Below, one piece after another: positions 55,281-64,000 of a stretch of DNA of 64,000 nt. This DNA comes from Moniliella sp. 'wahieum' (taxonomy: Eukaryota; Basidiomycota; Moniliellomycetes; Moniliellales; Moniliellaceae). The first letter of the stretch is position 1, and every line of letters begins with the position of its first letter. Below the pieces are notes generated by a model, which ran no database searches, was not told the origin of the DNA, and was given only the letters and a program-made list of their open reading frames with translations. The translations under genes were made by a program, and so were the position numbers. Where the stretch lies: positions 62,001 through 126,000 of the forward strand of contig RSEE01000047.1 of assembly GCA_003971905.1 (NCBI GenBank), written 5' to 3'.

Positions 55281-55993
55281 AGATCGATGATGAATGAGAT
55301 CCGAGATACCTGCAATCGTACTCCTTTGCCTTCTGGTGAAGTGCTGCGTGTTTGGCAATTCACGTTGAATGTGTTGAACATATAGCTGAACGTGAACGTC
55401 GTGAACGTTGACCCGCACTTCACGAGCTTTGCCAGCAGCGCTGAGATTAACTATCTCCATGAGAATAGAGTGGGTTGTGGCCTGTATGGGAGTCCGCATA
55501 TTACATTTCGCCGTGCACATGCCATTGTGGTGCCGTCATACATTAAAGAGCCGTCCACCCCCCCCCCTCAGCTGAACTGTGAGGGTAGAAGTCAAGGAGG
55601 GGCGAGACGGAGCACATCGGACATGGGATGGAAAGAGAGAAGGGAGGTTTATTAGGGGGAAATCCAAGCAAAAAATACACGCCAAAAATAGCGAGGCCTG
55701 ACCGGTGACCGGGGCCTGAGCGAAACTCAACGTTCAACGTGTTCACGTTCATCGAGCGATCATCATGACTTGTCCGTACGCATCATCTTGTCGTTTGGTA
55801 GGCCTCGATCCAACCTCCAAACAACTGAATACAGCCAGAACAGTAAAAGAAAAGAATAAGAAAACCCGGTGGGGTCGCACCCACGACGGCAACAGAAATG
55901 ATGCCAAGAGAGCACAAGGCCGAAAAAGAGGTGTGGCGAGAAGCGCCAGTGAACCAATAACTGGAGAGGGTGGGGGGGGCGGAGTCCCACCTC

Positions 55994-58900
55994 TTATGGG
56001 TTGACGCGCAAAAAGTAGAGCAGCATATATAGCGTCGACCCCAAGAAGCGAATGGCACTGGTCAGCCCCACATAGCACAGTACCACCAGCATGTACACTC
56101 CTGGTCGCCCACCGCCGTTTTTGCCGCCGCCGGTATCGTCGCCAACAATGAGGGCCACAAGGGCGCCATTGCAGAGGATCCAGGCAAAGAGGAGGTTGGT
56201 ACGAATGTTTTTGTAATTGTCCAGTTGGATTTGGGTTGGGTCGGGGGCGGGGGCAGGCACGGGCGGGTTGAGTTGCAAGTTGTGCACTGCCTCGGCATAC
56301 AAACTGTCCACATCGCGCTGGGTCGACGGCAAGTCCACCCGTGCCGATGGTTTGTCTTTGCTTGTCGTGGCCCGTGACGTCTTGGCTCGTCGTAGGTCCG
56401 TGCCAGGCGCTTTGTTCTCTCCCTTGGTACCCCACGAAAGGTCGTGCAGGTTACAAAAGGCATACACTTGGAGAATATTGACATAGGTACCGGTCATGAT
56501 CAGGTATTGGGGAAAACTGGTAATGAGGTGAAGCGGATCAAGGGCAATGATGCTGGCAACCACGTACACCCCCACGTCAGCACCATAGCAGCAAGGGTTT
56601 GCCCGTACACGGACGAGGCGGAAATGTCCAGGGACGCGCGCACAAAGCAGAAGACGGCTGCTACCAACATGTATGTTGTCACTGCCAAAAGACATAAAAG
56701 AGGTCAATTGGTTTGGTCCACATGAAGAAAGAGGAAGGGAAATAGAAAACGTACAGACAGCAAAAATGGAAGCTGCCATTGTGTACTTCCATCGTGATGA
56801 CTGGGGCCGATTCCCCAAAGAACAGACAAAAACGAGGCCCAAGGTGGCAATGTAAACATATTTGGTGATGGTGTTGAACACGCCAATTCCATGTAACTTG
56901 AGCTTGGGTTCCTCCAGTGCCGTGGTGATGATACGGAAGAAGAGATAAAGTTCCCGACTGACAGCCAGGAAACGATGAGGTCCAACACATGATACAAGTC
57001 CAGCACCAACAGCCAAAACTTGCGCAGAAACGAGTGCCCGGAGCGACACATCTGCCCCACATGACTCAGGGCATACATACCCGCAAAGAAGGAACCGTTG
57101 AGCCAGCGTCGTCGTTGGGAGATGAACTCGGCCAACCCACTCGGTACGTCGGTCCAAGCCCTGGCTGACTTGACGTACTGCAACCTCCAGGCTGCCCTCG
57201 CCTTGGCCACCAACTCAAAGCATAAGATCCGATCCTCAGCCAAGTACATGTTGGAAGTAAACACGTCCGGATTGTTTCCCAGCGGGTTCTCCCAAGAAAG
57301 TATGAGCCGAGCGGCCCGCGACCATACTCGTCGTTGAGCAACGCCTGGTATCGGTATGCGGAGAACGCACCCGGCAAAACCGACACAAAGCCAAACAGGG
57401 ACTCGGTCGTCTTGTCGAGAATGTTGGAGACTTTGTACTCAAAATTTTGAGATGAAACGAGGGGGTTAAGCAAAGACCAGCCCAAACCCCATTTGCCCTT
57501 GGGATCCGCACAAATCTCTCCGCACGCACCACCCACCGAGGCGTTCTTGTCGAATGCCCGCCAGAGGTGGTAGATCGACTTGGGTTCGGGCCGCGTACCC
57601 GCATCGACCAAGACACACACATTGGGGTTGAGCGTCGGACAAAACGCCTCAAAGAACCAGCGATGGGAATTGATCTTTTTCAGATTCCGTTCTTTGAGAC
57701 AAAACAGAATCTGGATGGGTACCACGCCTTTCTCTGCTCCGCGAAAGCGCAGCTTTGGGTTCAAACTCAACTGGGTCGAATACTCAAACAGATGTGCCTC
57801 GACCGGCTGGTCGTCCACGGCACCCTGGGCAATCCCATCTTGGTACACGCCCATGGCAGCAAGGCAGTCTAGCACACGAGGATGCACGTGGGCTCGCCCA
57901 TCTGCAATAATGGCAACCACAACTTTTTTCCATCCGTCGGGACCCCAGATGGGGGAACGCTTGAGGGAGCAAAGGTGCATAATGTTCTTCATCACTCCGT
58001 GGAGTGTGCGCGTGAAAACTGAGTGCGGGTTAGCGGGCCAAATAACGAAACCGGGGCACGGAGTAAAAGCAACGTACGGACTTCATTCTCATTGTACAGA
58101 GTGAGACAGATGAACAGTTCGGTTGGTCGGTGCATCAGGGCCGAGCGGAGGGTATAGTGCTGCTCGACAAACTGGCGAGGATCGCAGGTCACCGCGTATA
58201 ACGCATGCGCGTAAACTCGGTCGTGTGGGCGGTACCAGCTCGAGCATACGGGAGGGGACAGGACAGTCGATCACCAAGTGGCCCTGGGTAAGACGCACCG
58301 ACTTGTGGGTAAGCGCACGGCGCAAACCGGAACCAGTGCCTACATCAGCATACGAGTCGTGGGACTCGGTCTCGGTGTATTCCCCGCCCTCGTCAGTGTA
58401 GGCACGGGTGGCATGCAAGTCGAGGTAATCTTTCTCTCTTCGCCCAAATAGTTGGTGGGGTGTAGGATGTGGGTGCGTCGTACCCTGAGCTGGAGTAAGC
58501 AGAGGGGTTCCAGTGCACCCCACCCTCGGCCTCGTCGGTAGGCTGCATGTCAATCGCAGTTGAGAGACGCGGGGGCTGGCTCGACCAGCCTTTGGCGCCG
58601 AGGAAGCGGGGCGGGCGTATGCGTGAAGCACGTTGCTGGCATCTTGCAAGCGCGAGCGCAGAACATCTAGGTCCACATCTGGCATCTCATCGTCCATGGC
58701 CTTGGGCAAATGCGCTAGCAATTCCTTCTCTTCGTCGATTGGGTCAGAGTGACGGGAAGGAGACTCTTCCGAATAGGCGGTGAGGGTATACCTTGGGAGG
58801 CTGGCTGGCAGGCCCGCTTGGTGGCTCACGGCCAAAGACCTGGGTATACGCCGAGGGTGGGTTCATCTCGGTGGGTGGCTGGCTGCCTCTCACAGAGGAA

Positions 58901-59545
58901 GGAACGATTGGTCTTGATGCCGGTGCAGGAGGGGGTGCAGGAGGGGATGCAGATACGGGCGCTGCCTCGTACACTACAGGCGCAGGCACAGGCTGATACA
59001 CAGCAGGGGCCGGTGGTGGTTGATATGCCGCCGGAGCAGGCGGTGGCTGGTATGCTGCTGGAGCAGGCGATGGCTGATATGCCACTGGGCTGGCGACGCT
59101 GGTAGTACCCGACTGGGGAACGCGCTGGCTCGTACACGGTAGGTGGCCGGGGCTGCGGTTGGGGCGCCAGTGTGGGGAGTGGCGCAGGTTCGTAGACGGC
59201 GGGGTATGAGTGTGGGCGCGGGGGGGGCGGCGGTGGCGGGGTAGGGCGCGGGATAAGCGAGGGGCTGGTATCCGGCTGCGGGGGCGGGAACGGGGCTGGG
59301 GAGTGTAGATGGGAGAGTGCAAGGCAGGGGGCACGGGGAGAGCGGCCAAGGGTTGTGCTGTGGCTCGTACACTGTGCGCCGAGAAGATGGGAGATGTGGG
59401 GCCGACGAGGCGGTGGGAGGGGCCAAAACCGAGGCGGGATATGGCGTTGCTGTCGGGGCGGCTACCGGGAGGTGGGGGTAGGCGGCGTCCTGGAAGCCGG
59501 GGAGAGGTAGGCATGGTAGCCCCCCTGCGGCGGTGGGTTGGCCAT
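55994..59545 (-). CDS. Chitin synthase (class I-III type)
   Basis: This processive family-2 glycosyltransferase makes cell-wall chitin from UDP-GlcNAc at the plasma membrane. The start at 59545 ([16 protein letters not shown]) opens a Pro/Ala/Tyr-rich cytosolic arm with repeats of the type AYQPPPAPA (about 59000-59090). The catalytic region runs from [12 protein letters not shown] through [43 protein letters not shown] and [12 protein letters not shown] to the signature QRRRWLNGS (about 57094-57120). C-terminal membrane spans follow, with [12 protein letters not shown] between the first cluster and the last pair, as in classes I-III. Introns are 58019-58077 and 56682-56754. No myosin or cytochrome b5 domain is present. 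The stop is at 55994. Several frame jumps occur, for example near 58220, 57290 and 56970. Confidence 0.93.
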
Positions 59546-60037
59546 GTCGATCGGACAGACAGACGGCAGAAGGACGGGCCAAACGACACAATCGCCGATG
59601 GGTCCTGGAAGGAGGTGGCAGGGTCGAGGTGGAGTAAAGAGAGGGCCTTGGGCCGCTGCGGGATTGCTTAACGTTTTTTGCTTAGTGCCTGTCTACTACA
59701 TAGGCCACCCACTACAGGTTGGGCCGCTGTGGGTTTCACAGCCGAGAGGAGAACACCTTTGGTCTCCCTTCGATGATCATATCAGTGAGCGCCTCTGCCC
59801 ACACCGTCTTGCACTGCCCCTCTGGCAGTTTCCATGGATGGTGATCATGATTACTGAGTACGGGCGCCAGCACCACAGGTAGCACAACCCAGCGCCCCAC
59901 AGCACACACATCACGCCCACTGATGTTCTACCAAGGTAGTGAGGCACATGATCGCCATCTGCGCTTCCTACTGCTCCCCAATGCCTCGTCCTAACTGCTG
60001 TGCTGCTGCTGTCCTTACCGCTCGGAACCTGCGGAGG

Positions 60038-60058
60038 GCCGGTGACCGGTGGCCGGAG
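60038..60058. repeat. Period-7 array, GCCGGT/ACCGGT
   Basis: GCCGGT lies at 60038, ACCGGT at 60045 and GCCGGA at 60052, each followed by G. Confidence 0.7.
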
Positions 60059-60396
60059 ACTCGAGTGAAGCTAGCGAGTACTCTGTCTGAGTCCAGTTAG
60101 TCTTGGGCCGAGTACCGGACTGTTGCTGTGCCCGCCAGGCGGGCTGGGAGGGCACTGTGCTTTGGGACACTTTTGTCCATCTCGGGTCTCACATGTCAAC
60201 GCCACAGAAGGGCAAGACTCGAGAAGGCGAAAGTGCTGCGGGTGGGCTTGAGTCGAAATGCATGACCATAGAACCTGCGTCAACAGTTCCGCCGCTGGTC
60301 CAAGCAAAGTCGGCGCGTATTACGTACCCCCTCGCGGAGCGTGTAATTTCAATTGCCAGCCAGCAGACTTGGGAGCTTGGGCGCTGACAGACGCTG

Positions 60397-60453
60397 ACCG
60401 GTGACCGGTGACCGGTGACCGGTGACCAGCTGATTTGCCCCAAGTGACTAGTG
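60397..60453. repeat. Period-7 array, ACCGGT x4, plus ACTAGT
   Basis: ACCGGT lies at 60397, 60404, 60411 and 60418, each followed by G, with ACCAGC in phase at 60425. ACTAGT at 60447 lies just beyond. This is the longest perfect array in the window. Confidence 0.9.
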
Positions 60454-61121
60454 ACTCAAGCAGTATAGTCACTCTCGAGTCAGTAATACTCAGTACACTC
60501 AGTAGCAAAAGCTGCACTGAAATAGAAACCCTTCAGAACCCTCTCCTGGCCCCAGGCGTCGGATCATCCTCATCACAGTCGCATATATAGCAAGCCAACA
60601 GCGGACAACCACTTGGTAGCTTGCCCAGCTTATCTTCTTCAGCCGCTTGGGTCTGCCTCCATCCCTCACAGCTGTTGCCCACTCTAGAATCCATCATGTG
60701 TTTCCAAAAACAGATGTATATGATGCCGTATGTTCGTTTGGCTGAACGCGCTGTTTGCTTCCCAACAAACAACGCGTCCTGCCCGCCATACATCATTCTC
60801 ATGTGCCCTTTCACAACTCCATGTCAAAGAAAAGTGATGTCCCTAACGGTCATGGTAGTCAGGGCAACGGTGAGAAAAAGGGAGGATACAAAACGAAAAG
60901 GAGAGATCAGGAGAAACAACACGCATCTTCGTAGATGAACGCAACGGAAGGGGATGCGAAGAGTGTGAAAACTGCGAGCATCAAGGCGAAAACATAAAAA
61001 CAGAAAACAGTGACTGATGAGGATGAGACAATCAGGGTAATACATCCTCAACAATGATACCAGCTGTAATATAGCTGTGAGCCACGCGAGCGGAGGATGG
61101 GTGAACGAGACAAGGTATATA

Positions 61122-61998
61122 TCAAACGACAATCTTGGATGACCGACGAACGTTCTTGCGTTCCCCGGCATCTTCGTGGCTCTGGAACTCGACCGAAGAC
61201 CGGTCGTTCCCTAGGCCTAGGGTATTGACCTTGAACTGCTGTCCCACATCGTAAGTGCGTCGTCCGATGCGGTCCGCATCTGCTTTGGCAGAGGGGGTGG
61301 CGTCCAACGGCGCCCTGGTCCAGACGGAAATACGGTAAAACGTGGGCCGAACAGCCAGGGCCACGCCGGTGACCGCACTCGGTTCATCTAGGCTAGCGGC
61401 AGGTCGAGAACCCACGGGAAAGGGTAGATCGAGCGTCTCCCCAATCGCTCCCAGCATTGTTTTTAGCCAGAAATTGTCAATCATGCTGAGATACTTGTTG
61501 TGGGGGAACTGGACCACCCAGGACCCCCCTCCTACGTTGGCTGGGTCTTCCCAAGCAGGCTGGACGCCGTCGCGGAAGAGGTAGTAGGTAGCCCTTTGGG
61601 TCTGCTTAGAGGGGGGTGGAATGTCAAAGTACAGACTAATGTATGTCTACCAGGTCAGTGTGATCGAGGGGCCAAAAAGGAGAAGCACACGCATACACAT
61701 AGAAGGCCTCAATGCTGTCCACGTCGGCCACTTTGTCCATGCTCTGGCCCCAATGGGACGACGTGACCTTGCGAGTGGCAGCGTGCGGCGTATCGGCATA
61801 GAGGGTCCAGGTGGAGGCAAGCGGGTGCTTGGCAGTATAGTGGACAGGGTCGTCAAAAATGGTCAGTGGGTGCGATGTGCGTTGGGTTGCATCGTGAGGA
61901 GAGGTAGAGGAGCCGGATGCGGGGACATGCGGCTGGACATCGTCGTGGGCGTGGGGGGTGGAGATAGAGAGGTGGGGCTTGGGCGGAAGGGGGACCAT
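61122..61998 (-). CDS. eIF4E-family cap-binding protein (4EHP-like)
   Basis: This translation factor fold binds the mRNA 5' cap. The start at 61998 is MVPLPPKPHLSI. Family landmarks are HPLASTWTLYADTP, VADVDSIEAFY, then after intron 61647-61698 ISLYFDI and YYLFRDGVQPAWEDPANVGG. SWVVQFPHNKYLSMIDNFWL and IGETLDLPFP follow. AVTGVALAVRPTFYRISVWT is the C-terminal eIF4E block. The Trp of the usual VEDFW motif is replaced (IEAFY), while Trp in AWEDPAN is kept. That pattern resembles class II eIF4E/4EHP, often a repressor. The tail is charged and ends SSKIVV. The gene seems largely intact in frame. It shares a 329-bp divergent promoter with the Smr gene. Confidence 0.82.
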
Positions 61999-62327
61999 GG
62001 CGGGGGCAGGCTGGGCAGGCTGAGGGGGATGGTGGGTGGCGGGATGGAGGAGAGGCTGGGATGCGGCGGCCGAGGCGATGCAGGGGGGGCGGTGGGGCGC
62101 GGATCCCGGGGGTGGGCAAGGGCGCTAGGCACTAGCCCAGTCCTCGAGCTGCCGCTTCCTATGTTAAAGCACGACTGCCTCGCTTGGCTCCACTCGCAAA
62201 TGAAAGTTGCAATCCCCACCCCGCAGCACCACAGGGCACAGGCCGATGATCGCTGACCTGTCCAGTCCCTCCTTCCCGCGGAGGCCGCCCGCCAGTCTAC
62301 GCTGCGACAGACCACCACCTGCCCCGC
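61999..62327. other. Bidirectional promoter eIF4E/Smr gene
   Basis: These 329 bp separate two divergent ATGs. Nothing beyond GC-rich promoter-like sequence is seen. Confidence 0.45.
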
Positions 62328-64000
62328 ATGCCCATCGACCCGCAGTTCTTCAACCAGGCCATCAGCATCGCTGGCGGTCTCTTCAAGGAGTACGAGCAGC
62401 AGCACCAAGGCTCCGGCGCCTCCACCGGCAATAGCTCCGGCCATGGCAACGGCAATGGCAATGGCAACGGCAATGGACAGAACGCTGCTCAGGGGCAAGG
62501 CGACAACCCGCTCGGGGGCCTGCTCAACTCGTTTCTCGGCGGGCAGCAACAACATGGCAACTCTCAACCTGGCGGGAATGGGGGTGCCCTAGATGGGGGG
62601 AACCCCCTCGGTGCGTTGGTTGGTGCTTTCCTGGGCGGCCAGAGCCAGGGTCCGAACCAAGGCGGGGGCGGAGGCCAGAACCAGGACCAGTACCAGAGCC
62701 AGCACCAGAACCAGGGCCAGTACCAGAACCAGAACCAGAACCAGGGCCAAAACCAAAACCATAACCAGGGCCAAAACCAACAGAGCGGGGGGCCTCAGCG
62801 GCCCCAATATGGTCACAGTCAGGGACAGGGCCAACAGGACGGTGGCTACTCAGCTCATCAATCCCGCCCACAAGGATTCCAAGGTCAAGAGAACGAGAGC
62901 TACTCGGGTGGGGGCTATGGTCAGAGCCAAGGTGGCTATGGAGGTAACTCAAACCACTATGGAAGCAACGCAGATAACTACGGAGGCAACCCAGGCAACT
63001 ATGGGGGAAACCAGGACAACTATGGGGGAAACCAAGGCAACTATGGGGGCAACCAAGATGAGTTCGCGGGCAATCACAGTCACGAACACGAGAAGGAGCA
63101 CCACCACAAGAAGCATCACAAAGACAAGAGCAAGAGCAAGAGCAAGGCACGAGAGTGGGTACAGCTCCGAGGGGAAGAAGCATGAAAGGACCACGGGGGT
63201 GAGCATTCCAAGAAGCATCACAAGGACGAGAGCGGTACTCGAACCAAGGGTACCAAGGTGGCCAAAGTGCGTACCAGGAATCCGAGGGTACCTACGGTGC
63301 TCACGCTGCACCCTCGGGCGAGTCGCGCCCCGCAAAGCATGGGAAGCACACGGAGGAAGAACCGTCGTCGTTTGGTCAAGCACAGAGCACGGGAGTAGGG
63401 TACGCCGCGGCCTCCTACGGCGCATCGTCCCACGTTGTGTCTGGGGCAGGTGCGCTGGGTTCGGGTTCGGACACGTGGCCCGACGCACCACCTTCCTGGC
63501 ACGCCGCGGCGCAGGGCAAGATTGTGGAGCCCAAGGCGGATTACGGCGACAATCAAAAGAACAGTTCTGATCCGCAGTACCGTTCGTGGCGGGACGAGGC
63601 GCGGCGCGAAGGGGACTTGATGGCCCAGGCGTTTGACCAGTCCAAGAGGCGTATTCCTCGGGAGATGGTGCTCGGGCCAAGGACCTGTCCAACCAAGGTC
63701 ATGCCCACCAGACTCGACGGGACCAACTCAATCAGCAAGCTGCTCGTTGGATTTTCCAGGCCAACAACCAAGATTCCGGGTCGAACGAAGTGGACCTGCA
63801 TGGTCTGTTTGTCAAGGAGGCACTGGAAGTGACGCAGCAGGCGATTGCCGAGGCACGTCGCCGGAAGCTGGATGTGCTGCGCGTAATTGTAGGCCAGGGG
63901 GAGCACTCCCAAGGTCATGTGGCTAAGATCCAACCGGCGGGTGGAACAGTTGATGTCGGACGAGCACCTTAGTGCCTCGCTGGATGAGCATAATCGCGGA
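62328..64000 (+). CDS. Prion-like protein with Smr domain (partial at edge)
   Basis: Start MPIDPQFFNQAISIAGGLF. Residues about 45-270 are low complexity: GN repeats, Q/N-rich runs, then NYGGNxx heptads (about 62955-63060), followed by a His/Lys/Glu-rich stretch. After several frame jumps (about 63170, 63420, 63650), a DUF1771-like helix appears (DPQYRSWRDEARREGDLM). The Smr domain follows with DLHGLFVKEALEVTQQAI (from about 63789) and VIVGQGEHSQGHVAKIQP. DLHG and the GxGxHS loop are the defining motifs of Smr nucleases and nucleic-acid-binding domains. A further jump at about 63942 leads to VEQLMSDEHLSASLDEHN, and the frame is open to the window end, so the last residues are missing. A role in RNA turnover or translation quality control is likely but inferred. 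Confidence 0.8.
62955..63060 (+). repeat. In-frame NYGGNxx heptad repeat
   Basis: A 21-nt period encodes repeated NYGGN followed by two variable residues (PG, QD, QG, QD). At least four near-perfect units lie within the Smr gene. Confidence 0.8.

Larger units (their letters stand above)
53875..55993. other. Intergenic spacer, no gene seen
   Basis: This 2.1-kb spacer is flanked by the transporter promoter and the chitin synthase 3' end. It holds period-7 arrays at 54336, 54758, 55027 and 55267 and GAACGT-rich sequence near 55380-55410. I see no coding signal. Confidence 0.5.
59546..61121. other. Intergenic spacer, no gene seen
   Basis: This is the chitin synthase promoter and eIF4E 3' flank. 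It carries ACCGGT arrays at 60038 and 60397 and an ACTAGT unit at 60447. No coding signal is recognised. Confidence 0.5.

Noticed and set aside
2925-64000. Frame breaks as programmed frameshifting or pseudogenes
   Set aside because: The breaks occur in nearly all genes at unrelated sequences and leave protein similarity intact, which fits sequencing indels better than biology.
1-64000. tRNA, 5S rRNA and snRNA genes
   Set aside because: I looked by eye for paired A-box and B-box-like sequences and known snRNA starts. Candidates such as GGTTCGA near 13485 and 47097 lack a matching cloverleaf context.

Overview
The window is nuclear DNA from a GC-rich fungus, most likely a basidiomycete. I infer a smut-type lineage (Ustilaginomycotina), but no marker here fixes the rank. 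The support is short spliceosomal introns (about 50-105 nt) with GTRNGT donors, CTAAC-type branch points and YAG acceptors; fungal-only families (KNR4/SMI1, chitin synthase, Asi-type RING ligase, mL54, a small YABBY-like HMG protein); and long GC-rich intergenic spacers. I see no rRNA, tRNA, CRISPR array, reverse transcriptase or transposase.

Layout from left to right. An R3H/RRM RNA-binding protein (-) is followed by a delta-12 fatty acid desaturase (+), an HIT hydrolase (+), a universal-stress-protein gene (+), a small HMG/YABBY-like protein (-) and COX5 (-). Next come a 7-kb diaphanous-type formin (+), KNR4 (+), the mitochondrial phosphatase PTC5 (-), a multi-spanning RING ligase of Asi type (+) and a class I/II aminotransferase (+). 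A 5.1-kb gene-poor stretch (33177-38289) leads to an amino-acid permease (+), the septation GTPase SPG1/TEM1 (+), mitoribosomal mL54 (-), HSP104 (-), CDC37 (-), a membrane protein of unknown function (+), an MFS sugar transporter (-), a chitin synthase (-), an eIF4E-family cap-binding protein (-) and a prion-like/Smr protein (+) that runs off the right edge.

Functional threads: polarity, septation and cell wall (formin, SPG1, KNR4, chitin synthase); proteostasis (HSP104, CDC37, Asi-type ligase, USP); mitochondria (COX5, PTC5, mL54); nutrient uptake (permease, sugar transporter); and RNA or translation control (R3H/RRM, eIF4E, Smr). HSP104 and CDC37 are same-strand neighbours.

Two global properties matter to any reader. 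First, nearly every conserved gene is broken by small indels while its protein similarity continues in another frame. I read these as uncorrected sequencing errors, so the coordinates below are gene spans, not clean ORFs. Second, the spacers carry many tiny tandem arrays with an exact 7-bp period. Each unit is a palindromic hexamer of the form A....T plus one spacer base, and at least ten different hexamers are used. This is the most unusual signal I found.
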